This document shows, piece after piece, positions 1 through 7,532 of a stretch of 14,065 nucleotides of DNA (positions are counted from its first letter, which is position 1; each line of letters starts with the position of its first letter). This DNA is from an uncultured Collinsella sp. Lineage in GTDB: Bacteria > Actinomycetota > Coriobacteriia > Coriobacteriales > Coriobacteriaceae. The position numbers and the translations under genes were made by a program. The stretch spans positions 1 to 14,065 of the forward strand of contig CAKUEZ010000053.1 in the NCBI GenBank assembly GCA_934646965.1. The letters are read 5' to 3'. The notes beneath the pieces were generated by a model. It was given only the letters and a program-made list of their open reading frames with translations. It was not told where the DNA came from and ran no database searches.

Positions 1-885
1 ATGCGCGACAACGACCGCGAGGCCTACGAGAAGTTCTTTGAGAACTTTGGCCGCGGCCTTAAGTACGGCATCTACTCCAGCTATGGCATGAAGGCCGACG
101 AGCTTGCCGACCTGCTGCTGTTCTGGTCTGCCAAGGAGCAGAAGATGATTACCCTGGCCGAGTATGCCAAGGGCATGCCCGAGGACCAGAAGGCCATCTA
201 CTACGCCGCCGGCGACTCGCGCGAGCGTCTGGCCAAGATGCCCGTCGTGAAGGGCGTGCTCGATCGCGGCTACGATGTGCTGCTGTTGACGCAGGACGTG
301 GATGAGTTCACCTTCCAGGCCATGCGTGAGTACGTGGCGGCGGATATGCCCAAGATCTACGAGGACGACGCCGCTCGCGAAGCTGCCGAGAAGGCCGTTG
401 CCGACGGTGCTGAGCCCGAGGTCGAGGACCGTCATCTGGAGCTCAAGAACGTCGCGACCGGCGATCTTGACCTGGCGACCGATGACGAGAAGAAGGAGGC
501 CGAGGACGCCACCAAGGAGAACGAGGACCTCTTTAGCGCCATGAAGGAAGCGCTCGGCGACAAGGTCGAGAAGGTTGCCGTCTCCGCGCGCCTGACTGAC
601 GCCCCCGCATGCATCACGACTGAGGGCCCGCTGTCGCTCGAAATGGAGAAGGTGCTCCAGAAGGGTCCCGAGGGCGCGCCCGACGGCATGCCCAAGAGCC
701 AGCGCGTGCTCGAGCTCAACGCCAAGCACCCCGTCTTTGCCAAGCTCGTCGCTGCCCAGAAGGCCGGCGATACCGACAAGATTAAGCAGTACTCTGGCCT
801 GCTCTACGATCAGGCCCTGCTCGTCGAGGGTATTCTCCCCGAGGACCCCGTAGCCTTCGCCGCAGCCATTTGCGACCTTATGTAG
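1..885 (+). CDS. htpG: Molecular chaperone HtpG (Hsp90 family), C-terminal part, 5' end outside the window
   Basis: This is the last 294 codons of bacterial Hsp90, a cytosolic ATP-driven dimeric chaperone. The visible part covers the end of the middle domain and the C-terminal dimerisation domain. Recognisable family stretches are FFENFGRGLKYGI (about residues 12-24), KAIYYAAGDSRE (64-75), the GYDVLLLTQDVDEF segment (90-103), VSARLTDAPACI (196-207) and the terminal DQALLVEGILPEDP run. The N-terminal GHKL ATPase domain is missing because the window starts inside the gene; the ATG at position 1 is almost certainly an internal methionine, since HtpG is usually over 600 residues. An acidic, charged linker (about residues 120-180, rich in Glu, Asp, Lys and Ala) separates the middle and C-terminal domains and is somewhat longer than in E. 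coli as I recall it. The stop codon is TAG at 883-885, directly joined to a perfect hairpin. The identification is firm; the start cannot be given. Confidence 0.95.
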   Translation: MRDNDREAYEKFFENFGRGLKYGIYSSYGMKADELADLLLFWSAKEQKMITLAEYAKGMPEDQKAIYYAAGDSRERLAKMPVVKGVLDRGYDVLLLTQDVDEFTFQAMREYVAADMPKIYEDDAAREAAEKAVADGAEPEVEDRHLELKNVATGDLDLATDDEKKEAEDATKENEDLFSAMKEALGDKVEKVAVSARLTDAPACITTEGPLSLEMEKVLQKGPEGAPDGMPKSQRVLELNAKHPVFAKLVAAQKAGDTDKIKQYSGLLYDQALLVEGILPEDPVAFAAAICDLM

Positions 886-912
886 TTACGCGGTTTTACC
901 AAACCGCGTAAC
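885..912 (+). terminator. Perfect 12-bp hairpin joined to the htpG stop codon (possible terminator or 3' end stabiliser)
   Basis: Bases 885-896 pair with 901-912 without mismatch around a four-base loop (TACC). The left arm begins with the last base of the htpG stop codon. No T-run follows, so it does not look like a classical intrinsic terminator. It may stop or protect the 3' end of the htpG message. Confidence 0.45.
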
Positions 913-925
913 GGCTCGACGCTGC

Positions 926-1024
926 AAGCCCGCCAGAGCGGCAATCTGCCTTTCAACTTCGGCGGCATGACCAGAAGGTCAATGCCGCCTCGTTTCAAGG
1001 CACCTTGCTCGCTCTGGCGGGCTT
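926..1024. repeat. Large imperfect inverted repeat (about 99 bases) with nested stems
   Basis: The outer arms 926-940 and 1010-1024 are a perfect 15-bp inverted repeat (AAGCCCGCCAGAGCG and its complement). Inside, 941-944 can pair with 1005-1008, 948-952 with 997-1001, and 961-972 with 977-989 (GGCGGCAT plus GACC, one bulged A, loop AGAA). The whole stretch folds into one long interrupted hairpin. No convincing reading frame occupies it. It may be a small palindromic repeat of the REP or MITE type, or a structured 3' region of htpG; the sequence alone does not decide. Confidence 0.6.
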
Positions 1025-1070
1025 TCGCTGTCTGCGCGAAAACATCGGCGTTACCGTGGTCCAAACTAGG

Positions 1071-1130
1071 AGTAGTCATTGGGGACGTTCTTGTTTGACT
1101 AGTCGTTTAAGAACGTCCCCAATGACTAGT
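1071..1130. repeat. Palindromic element with 20-bp perfect arms
   Basis: Bases 1073-1092 and 1109-1128 are exact inverted copies containing GGGGACGTTCTT. The 16-base spacer (1093-1108) contains the palindrome GACTAGTC at 1097-1104. GACTAGT occurs again at the right edge (1124-1130), and ACTAG also lies just left of the element (1065-1069). Perfect long arms with no T-run and no coding function fit a mobile palindromic repeat, perhaps moved in trans by a REP-associated tyrosine transposase; no transposase is in the window. Family membership is inference. Confidence 0.6.
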
Positions 1131-1176
1131 TGGGTTGCTAATTTGTGCGGGTTGTGGTTTTGTGAGCTGCAGGAAT

Positions 1177-1205
1177 TTGAGATACTGTACATCTGTACGT
1201 TAACT
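1177..1205 (+). promoter_or_regulatory. Possible promoter of the YhgE/Pip operon with a palindrome in its spacer
   Basis: TTGAGA (1177-1182) and the weak -10 candidate TTAACT (1200-1205) are 17 bases apart. The spacer contains GTACATCTGTAC (1187-1198), five-base arms around TC. This position would suit a repressor. YhgE/Pip genes are often next to TetR-type regulators, but none is encoded here. Another -10-like hexamer, TAGTAT, lies at 1214-1219. The remaining leader up to 1301 shows nothing else I can name. Confidence 0.3.
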
Positions 1206-1301
1206 AATCTTCGTAGTATATTGCTACCCGCAAAACTCAGCACCATTGTGCCGCGAGACGTTAAAGGGCCTCCGTACAATGGTTGTTAATAGCATGATTC
1301 G

Positions 1302-4094
1302 TTGAACGACAGGATGGATGGTCCAAGCGTGAGTCTCGGCAGCAAACTATCCGATGCAAAGGTATCCTTTGCGATCTTTAAACGCGACATCAAGCGATTG
1401 CTCGTGAACCCCGTTGCCCTGGTGGTTACTCTGGGCGTGTGCGTCATTCCCTCGTTGTATGCCTGGTACAACATCGTTGCCAACTGGGATCCGTACGGAA
1501 ACACCCAGGGCATCAAGATTGCTATCGCCAACAATGACCAGGGAACTCAAAACGACCTGGTGGGCGAGCTCAACGCGGGCGATAAGGTGGTCGACCAGCT
1601 CAAAGAGAATGATCAGCTCGGCTGGACCTTCGTCGACTCGGCCGCCGATGCCAAGGAAGGCGTCGAGAGCGGTGAATACTATGCCGCCATCGTGATCCCC
1701 AAGAACTTCTCCGACAATCTCGTCTCGATGCTCGACGGCAATTACCATCAGCCCAAGCTCACCTATTACGTCAACGAGAAGAAGAGCGCTATTGCTCCCA
1801 AGGTCACCGATACCGGCGCCAACACCATCGAGGAGCAGATCAACTCGGAGTTTGTCTCCACGGTGGGTGAGACCGTCGCCGGCATTGCCAAAGATGCCGG
1901 AGTCGACCTTAAAGACAAAACGACCCAGACCCAGGATTCGCTGACGGGTTCGGTGTCAGAGGCTTCCGACACGTTGGGCGAGGTGCGCGACTCTATCACC
2001 GATATGAACGCCGCCATCGACAAGACAAGCAGCTCGATCGCTTCGGCCGATGCCGCGCTGGCGGGTCTGCAGGGTCAGACGCCCTCGCTGACGCAGGCGA
2101 TCGCCCAAGGCAATGACCTGCTGGGCGAGGCTCGCACCACGGCTGGCAAGTCCATCACCTCGCTCTCCAAGGCACTTTCGGAGGGCAGCATCGCGCTGAG
2201 TAAGACATCGGCTTCTGCGAACGCCGCGATTGGCAGGCTCACCGGTACGGTTACATCCACGACCACTCGTATCGACAACTCGCTCGAATCCCTTCAGGCG
2301 ACGATTGACCACAACAGCGTTGTCATCGAACACCTGCAGATTCTCGCTAACGATACGTCGACGGGATCGGAGGGCGCCGACGCGCTCATCGCATCGACCA
2401 TCAATTCGCTTCGCGAGCAAAACCAGAAGCTGCAGAGCATCAAGGATGGCCTTTCTGCGCAGTCGAGCGCCATGGCAAAGGACGCTACGGCAATCTCGAA
2501 CGCGAGCAGTGCACTCAACACGGCAATTAAGACCGGTACGGCTAACCTCGGTCAGGCCCAGACGGATCTGGGGCAGAACGCGCTTCCGAAAGCCTCGAGC
2601 GCGCTGGACTCCTTTGCCGCCGTTTCGGGCGACCTGACCGGAATCGTATCGGGTCTTACACCCACGATTGCGAGCGCGCGTGGCACGTTAGCTCAGCTCG
2701 ACGCTACGCTCAAGCAGGCAAAGACCACACTGTCCCAAACCGACGCCTCCCTGGCTAAGGTTCAGGACAAGCTCGCAACCGCCGCCAACGACATCGCGGC
2801 GCTGCAGACCTCCGAGTCTATGGGCGAGCTGGCTGATCTGATGGACGTCGACGTGGACGACGTGGCGGACTTTATGGCGTCCCCCGTTGAGCTGACGTCC
2901 AAGTCGATCTATCCGGTCAAGAGCTTTGGCTCGGGTATCGCTCCCTTCTACACCAATCTGGCGCTTTGGGTGGGCGGCTACGTGCTGATCGCCATCTACA
3001 AGCTCGAGGTCGATCGCGAGGGCGTTGGCAGCTTTACGGCACGCCAGGGCTACTTTGGTCGCTGGCTGCTGCTGGTGATCCTGGGCGCGTTCCAGGCCAT
3101 TATCGTTACGGTGGGCGACCTGGTCATTGGCGTGCAATGCGTCAATCCGCTGCTCTTTGTGCTGGGCGGCATCGCCATCTCGTTTACGTACGTCAACATC
3201 ATCTACGCGCTGTCCACTACGTTTAAGCACATCGGCAAGGCAATCGGCGTCATCCTGGTCATCGTGCAGATTCCGGGCTCGTCGGGTATGTACCCCATCG
3301 AGATGATGCCCGGCTTCTTCCAATGGCTGCATCCGTTGCTGCCCTTTACCTATGGCATCAACCTGCTGCGCGAGACGGTCGGCGGCATGTATGCGTTCAA
3401 CTATCTGTTTAACCTGTGCATCCTGGGCGCGTTCCTTATCATCGCGCTCTTTATCGGTCTGCAGCTGCGCCCGCTGCTGCTCAACCTCAACCTGCTCTTT
3501 GACAAGCAGCTTTCCACGACGGGCCTCATGATCTGCGAGTCCAACGACCTGCCGCGTCAGCGCTATTCGCTGCGCACGGCCATGCGCGTCATGCTCGATT
3601 CCGATTCGTACCGCCGCGAGCTGCTCGATCATGCGGTGGCCTTTGAACGTCGCTACCCCTACTACATCAAGGGCGGTTTCGCCGCCGTGGTAGGCGTACA
3701 GGTCCTGCTTTTTGTACTGTCGACGGTGCTCGATATCGACAATAACGGCAAGATCATCCTGCTTGTCATCTGGATCATTTCGGTTATCGCCATCTGCGGC
3801 TGGCTCATCAACATCGAGTACATCCGCGCGAGCCTCAATACCCAGATGCGTATCTCGGCACTCTCGGACGAGGACCTGCGTCGCGAGATGCGCGAGCATA
3901 CTGCTGCCATTCCTGCCGCCCGTCGCATGTTTGGCCTCAACGCTAGTGAGCAGGGTCCTAAACCCAAGGCTCAGGCCGTCAATCAGCTTACTCATGACGA
4001 CGCATGCCACGTGCCCGAGAGCGGAGACGACACGTTTGTGATGAATGAGGATAGCGCCCCGCTCGGCAAGCACTCCAAAGGAGGTGAGGCATAA
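1302..4094 (+). CDS. YhgE/Pip-family membrane protein with extra C-terminal two-helix module (first of a pair)
   Basis: This 930-residue protein is a large membrane protein of the YhgE/Pip (phage infection protein) family. A membrane helix (about 36-57) is followed by the family signature YAWYNIVANWDPYGN (53-67). Residues about 200-510 are long, Ala/Ser/Thr-rich and helical, probably extracytoplasmic. Next comes a block of about six membrane helices (545-725) with PGSSGMYPIEM and LPFTYGINLLRE (about 658-690), resembling ABC-2-type permease ends. Beyond its partner's length it has about 200 more residues: a charged linker, two further helices (about 791-810 and 817-836) and a hydrophilic tail. 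The exact role is unknown for the family; relatives are phage receptors (Pip, YueB) or secretion parts (EsaA). The start is uncertain: TTG 1302, ATG 1314 (Met5) and GTG 1329 are all in frame, and none has a strong ribosome site. The end carries a very strong site for the next gene. Confidence 0.85.
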   Translation: MNDRMDGPSVSLGSKLSDAKVSFAIFKRDIKRLLVNPVALVVTLGVCVIPSLYAWYNIVANWDPYGNTQGIKIAIANNDQGTQNDLVGELNAGDKVVDQLKENDQLGWTFVDSAADAKEGVESGEYYAAIVIPKNFSDNLVSMLDGNYHQPKLTYYVNEKKSAIAPKVTDTGANTIEEQINSEFVSTVGETVAGIAKDAGVDLKDKTTQTQDSLTGSVSEASDTLGEVRDSITDMNAAIDKTSSSIASADAALAGLQGQTPSLTQAIAQGNDLLGEARTTAGKSITSLSKALSEGSIALSKTSASANAAIGRLTGTVTSTTTRIDNSLESLQATIDHNSVVIEHLQILANDTSTGSEGADALIASTINSLREQNQKLQSIKDGLSAQSSAMAKDATAISNASSALNTAIKTGTANLGQAQTDLGQNALPKASSALDSFAAVSGDLTGIVSGLTPTIASARGTLAQLDATLKQAKTTLSQTDASLAKVQDKLATAANDIAALQTSESMGELADLMDVDVDDVADFMASPVELTSKSIYPVKSFGSGIAPFYTNLALWVGGYVLIAIYKLEVDREGVGSFTARQGYFGRWLLLVILGAFQAIIVTVGDLVIGVQCVNPLLFVLGGIAISFTYVNIIYALSTTFKHIGKAIGVILVIVQIPGSSGMYPIEMMPGFFQWLHPLLPFTYGINLLRETVGGMYAFNYLFNLCILGAFLIIALFIGLQLRPLLLNLNLLFDKQLSTTGLMICESNDLPRQRYSLRTAMRVMLDSDSYRRELLDHAVAFERRYPYYIKGGFAAVVGVQVLLFVLSTVLDIDNNGKIILLVIWIISVIAICGWLINIEYIRASLNTQMRISALSDEDLRREMREHTAAIPAARRMFGLNASEQGPKPKAQAVNQLTHDDACHVPESGDDTFVMNEDSAPLGKHSKGGEA
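4077..4087 (+). promoter_or_regulatory. Strong Shine-Dalgarno for the second YhgE/Pip gene, inside the first gene
   Basis: AAAGGAGGTGA is nearly the full anti-SD complement. Its GGAGG ends 10 bases before the ATG at 4095. It lies in the last codons of the upstream gene, whose TAA (4092-4094) directly touches that ATG, so the two genes are probably co-transcribed and translated in a coupled way. Confidence 0.8.
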
Positions 4095-6284
4095 ATGAAG
4101 AACATCCTGCACCTGTTTAAGCGCGACGTCCAAAACGTGTCTCGCTCTGTGATCGGCATGATCGTCGTGATGGGCTTGATCATTGTGCCGTGCCTCTATG
4201 CATGGTTTAACATCGCCGGAAGCTGGGACCCCTACGGCAATACCGGCAATCTTAAGATTGCGGTGGTCAACACCGACGAGGGCTACGAGAGCGACTTGAT
4301 TCCCGTCGAGGTCAACGTGGGAGAAAACGTAACCGCTACTCTGCGCGGCAACGAGAACTTTGACTGGGTTGTCCTCAATGACCGCGATAAGGCGATCGAG
4401 GGCGTCAAGTCGGGCGCGTACTACGCTGCTGTCGTCATTCCCAAAACGTTCAGCGCCGACATGATGACGCTTTTCTCGACCGACGTGAAGCACGCCGATA
4501 TCGAGTTTTACGAGAACCAAAAGGCTAACGCCATCGCCCAGATCGTGACCGAGAAGGGTTCGAGCGCGGTCCAGAGCCAGGTCAACGAGACGTTTACCGA
4601 GACTATCACGACCATCGGCCTTAAGACCGTATCCAGCCTGCTCGATTACATGAGCACCGATCAGGTGAGCAACTTTATCGCCAATCTGTCCTCGACGCTG
4701 GGCGATTCGGTCGAGGACCTGCAAGACGTTCAGGCCAGCGCGACGTCACTTGCGGGCATTTTGAGCTCCACGTCCGATTCGCTGACGTCGGCGGGCGGCA
4801 TGCTCAAGCAGTCCGGAACGACCGAGGAGTCGGTGAAGCAACTCATGCAGCATGCCGAGAGCGGTATTGCCGATTCCGAGCAAGCGCTCAAGTCCGCCAG
4901 CGATGCAATCGATGTCGCTATTGATGGGAGCGCAGGCTCGTTCGATAACGTTTCTACCGAGCTCGCGAAGGCGTTCGACGCTGCGAACCGGCATGTCAAT
5001 CTTACGGTGTCTCAGCTCAACGAAGGCGCAGCGTCACTCGATACGCGTGCCGACGAGATCGATGCTTCGGCAGGCAAGCTTCGCGACCTTGCCGATCGGG
5101 TGAGCGACGATAAGCTCAAGGACGGTCTTAAGGCCGCCGCGACGGAGCTCGACCGAACTGCGGCAGACTATCGCAATAATGCCGAGGAGCTGAAGAACAT
5201 CGCGAAGTCCCTCTCGGACAGCATGGCCGAGGTCAACAGCTCACGCGCCGAAGTCGACCAGGCCATCGCCGATGCCAAGGCGGGCATCTCGGGAGCCAAG
5301 TCCGACTACGATTCCACGTTCTCGGTCAAGGCCAAAGAACTCAAGAAGACTATTTCGGGCGTTTTGGATTCGCTGAACAGTATCTCGGGCGATCTGGATA
5401 GCGCCGTGAGCGGTCTGACCGATGCCTCCGGCTCGCTCGCAAAGGGCCTGTCCAAGGCTGCGACGCTGGTTAACAAGGCTTCCGATCAGCTGGGCGAGGC
5501 GTCCGACAAGATCAGCGCTTTCAAGGACGAGCTCGACGGCGCTCTGATGTCGGACGACCTCGCCACGATCAAGACGATGATCGGCAACGACCCCGAGGGC
5601 CTTGCCGCGTCGCTTTCCGGCCCCGTCGCGCTCGACCGCAAGCCGGTCTACCCAATCCGCAACTACGGCTCCGCCATGGCGCCGTTCTACACGATTCTGT
5701 CGCTGTGGGTTGGCTCGATCGTGCTGGCGGCCATGATGAAGGTCTCGGTTAACGATGAGCTCATCAACGAGCTCATCCCCGTGCGCCTGCACGAGATCTA
5801 TCTGGGGCGCTACCTGTTCTTTGGTGGTCTAGCGCTGTTGCAGGCAACGTTGGTGTGCGCGGGCGACATTCTGTTCTTTGGCATCCAGTGCGACAACCCG
5901 CTGCAGTTTTTGCTTGCCGGTTGGGTCGCGAGTCTCGTGTTCTCCAATATCGTCTACACGCTTACGGTTTCGTTTGGCGATATCGGCAAGGCTCTCGCCG
6001 TCGTACTGCTGGTCATGCAAGTCGGCGGTTCGGGCGGTACGTTCCCCATCGAGATGACCGGTCCCGTGTTCCAGGCGATCTATCCGTTCCTGCCGTTCAC
6101 TCACGGCATCAACGCGATGCATGCCGCCATGGCCGGTGCATACCATATGGAGTACTGGGTTGAGCTGGGTATTCTGGCGAGTTATCTGATTCCGTCGCTC
6201 GCCCTGGGCGTGGTCTTCCGTCGCCCGGTCATCAAAGCCAACGACTGGATCATCGAAAAGCTGGAGAGTACTAAATTAATCTAG
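4095..6284 (+). CDS. YhgE/Pip-family membrane protein (second of a pair)
   Basis: This 729-residue paralogue of the upstream protein has the same plan without the C-terminal extension. The N terminus LFKRDVQNV matches IFKRDIKRL in the partner. A membrane helix (about 18-40) leads into YAWFNIAGSWDPYGN (35-49). Residues about 200-490 are helical and Ala/Ser/Asp-rich, probably outside the membrane. The C-terminal membrane block (about 528-712) holds GGSGGTFPIEM and LPFTHGINAMH, which align with the partner's block. The tail after the last helix is only about 20 residues (to EKLESTKLI). Start ATG 4095 is supported by a strong Shine-Dalgarno and the zero-base junction with the first gene. Tandem paralogues of unequal length suggest two parts of one complex, by analogy with paired ABC-type or EsaA-like proteins; this is inference. 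A strong terminator follows about 95 bases downstream. Confidence 0.87.
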   Translation: MKNILHLFKRDVQNVSRSVIGMIVVMGLIIVPCLYAWFNIAGSWDPYGNTGNLKIAVVNTDEGYESDLIPVEVNVGENVTATLRGNENFDWVVLNDRDKAIEGVKSGAYYAAVVIPKTFSADMMTLFSTDVKHADIEFYENQKANAIAQIVTEKGSSAVQSQVNETFTETITTIGLKTVSSLLDYMSTDQVSNFIANLSSTLGDSVEDLQDVQASATSLAGILSSTSDSLTSAGGMLKQSGTTEESVKQLMQHAESGIADSEQALKSASDAIDVAIDGSAGSFDNVSTELAKAFDAANRHVNLTVSQLNEGAASLDTRADEIDASAGKLRDLADRVSDDKLKDGLKAAATELDRTAADYRNNAEELKNIAKSLSDSMAEVNSSRAEVDQAIADAKAGISGAKSDYDSTFSVKAKELKKTISGVLDSLNSISGDLDSAVSGLTDASGSLAKGLSKAATLVNKASDQLGEASDKISAFKDELDGALMSDDLATIKTMIGNDPEGLAASLSGPVALDRKPVYPIRNYGSAMAPFYTILSLWVGSIVLAAMMKVSVNDELINELIPVRLHEIYLGRYLFFGGLALLQATLVCAGDILFFGIQCDNPLQFLLAGWVASLVFSNIVYTLTVSFGDIGKALAVVLLVMQVGGSGGTFPIEMTGPVFQAIYPFLPFTHGINAMHAAMAGAYHMEYWVELGILASYLIPSLALGVVFRRPVIKANDWIIEKLESTKLI

Positions 6285-6346
6285 CGCAACAATGTGGCGT
6301 TGACGGAACATCGAGGCCTTCCGGCTCGACGCTTTAGTTGAGTGAA

Positions 6347-6376
6347 TTGCATGAGCTGCTTGGTAGTTGCTACAGT
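6347..6376 (+). promoter_or_regulatory. Possible promoter just upstream of a terminator
   Basis: TTGCAT (6347-6352) and TACAGT (6371-6376) are 18 bases apart, and TG at 6368-6369 would make an extended -10. Transcription from here would run at once into the hairpin at 6378-6413, so it would give a very short RNA or an attenuated message for the next gene. The match is weak and may be chance. Confidence 0.25.
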
Positions 6377-6377
6377 A

Positions 6378-6413
6378 ACGGGGCGTGCCGGGGGTCCGGC
6401 GCGTCCCGTTTTT
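6378..6413 (+). terminator. Intrinsic terminator after the YhgE/Pip operon
   Basis: Bases 6378-6391 pair with 6396-6409 in a GC-rich 14-bp stem with two G-U wobbles and a GGGT loop. TTTTT (6409-6413) follows. This is a standard rho-independent terminator on the + strand. Confidence 0.85.
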
Positions 6414-6484
6414 ATTTGACCATGAGGCGGCATGCGGTCACGCGCGTGCGGACACCACGCCCAGATTGAGCGCGAGGATGCCCT

Positions 6485-7468
6485 ATGGCCCAGCATGCCA
6501 CCGACAATATCGAAATGATGCCCGATAGCCCTGTTGCCCGCGAGGACCTGGGTGCGGGCGGCACCTCCCGCGGTGCTGGCGCTCGCTCGCCGCTGTTCTG
6601 GAAAGTTTTGCTGCTTTCGGTGGCGGTCGTTTGGGGCTACTCCTTTACGACCATGAAGGATGCGCTCGATACCATTCCGGTGTTCGAACTGCTCTACGTC
6701 CGTTTTCTGCCTGCCGCGCTGGTTATGTTCGGCATCTTCCACAAGCGCATCATCGCGCACCTCAACGCGCGTAACCTCATCGTTGGACTTGGGATGGGTA
6801 CGCTTATGTGGGCCGCTTATGCCCTGCAGACGGTCGGTCTGGCACACACTACGGCAGGCAAGAACGCTTTTTTGACGGGCACCTACTGCATTCTCGTGCC
6901 CTTTGCGAGCTATTTCCTGAGCGGTGAAAAGCTCACGCGCTATAACCTGGGTGCCGCGCTGCTGTGCCTGGCGGGCATTGGCCTCGTGGCGCTCGATAGC
7001 GTCGAGTTCAACATCGGCGATGCCATCACGCTGGGCGGTGCGGTCTTCTTTGCCATCCAGATGGCGGTGACGGCCAAGTACGGCCGCAAGATGGATATCA
7101 ACGTCATTACGTTTTGGATGTTCGTGGGCAATGGCGTCTTGAGCCTGATCTCGTCGTTGCTCTTTGAGGCCCAAGCGCCCCTGTCCGTATGGACGCCGAG
7201 CTTTACCGCCGTCATGGCCTTCCTCTCGGTGGGCTGCACGTGCGTGGCGTTGCTGATCCAAAACGTCGGCTTGGCGCACGTTTCAGCCTCGACGGGTTCG
7301 TTGCTCCTTTCGATGGAGTCGCCGTCGGGCGTGCTGTTCTCGGTGCTGCTGATGGGGGAGGCCCTCACCTCGCGTTTGCTCGCCGGCTTCGCGCTCATCT
7401 TCCTGTCGATTATCTTGAGCGAGACACATTTCGATTTCTTGCGTCGAAAATCTCGCCCGCAATTGTAA
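6485..7468 (+). CDS. DMT-superfamily (EamA domain) membrane transporter
   Basis: This 327-residue protein belongs to the drug/metabolite transporter superfamily with two EamA repeats, which move small metabolites across the cytoplasmic membrane; the substrate cannot be read from sequence. About ten hydrophobic helices are visible between residues 38 and 312. The first repeat starts at VVWGYSFTTMKDAL (48-61), the usual W-G-x-x-F opening, and contains the typical YALQTVGLAHTTAGKNAFLTG loop region (112-132). The second repeat ends with QNVGLAHVSASTGSLLLSMESP and GEALTSRLLAGFALI (259-305), the family's closing pattern. The first 35 residues are hydrophilic and unusual in length, so a later start is possible, but ATG 6485 has GAGG (6474-6477) seven bases upstream. 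The gene stands alone between two terminators. Its 71-base 5' leader (6414-6484) shows no clear promoter. Confidence 0.9.
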   Translation: MAQHATDNIEMMPDSPVAREDLGAGGTSRGAGARSPLFWKVLLLSVAVVWGYSFTTMKDALDTIPVFELLYVRFLPAALVMFGIFHKRIIAHLNARNLIVGLGMGTLMWAAYALQTVGLAHTTAGKNAFLTGTYCILVPFASYFLSGEKLTRYNLGAALLCLAGIGLVALDSVEFNIGDAITLGGAVFFAIQMAVTAKYGRKMDINVITFWMFVGNGVLSLISSLLFEAQAPLSVWTPSFTAVMAFLSVGCTCVALLIQNVGLAHVSASTGSLLLSMESPSGVLFSVLLMGEALTSRLLAGFALIFLSIILSETHFDFLRRKSRPQL

Positions 7469-7480
7469 ACAACTTGTTGC

Positions 7481-7506
7481 GCCGCCCTCCCAGGGCGGCA
7501 TTTTTT
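7481..7506 (+). terminator. Intrinsic terminator after the EamA transporter
   Basis: GCCGCCCT (7481-7488) and AGGGCGGC (7492-7499) form an 8-bp perfect GC stem with loop CCC. A single A and then six T (7501-7506) follow. It starts 12 bases after the stop codon. Confidence 0.93.
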
Positions 7507-7532
7507 ATGCCTCGCCCTTAAAGTTGTACCTT

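Noticed and set aside
886..1130. Clustered palindromes considered as a CRISPR array
   Set aside because: The three palindromes differ from one another and there is no regular repeat-spacer spacing.
1005..1289. 94-codon + strand frame in the gap upstream of the YhgE operon
   Set aside because: It crosses the two palindromes and the possible promoter, has no recognisable motif and no good ribosome site.
1302..1331. Firm start assignment for the first YhgE protein
   Set aside because: TTG 1302, ATG 1314 and GTG 1329 are in frame without a decisive ribosome site, so I only give the longest frame and state the doubt.
2688..4724. Open 678-codon frame on the - strand across the first and second YhgE genes
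   Set aside because: It spans two well-supported + strand genes and their junction, and its composition (Arg, His, Asp, Gln, Val rich) is typical of a reverse-strand shadow in GC-rich DNA.
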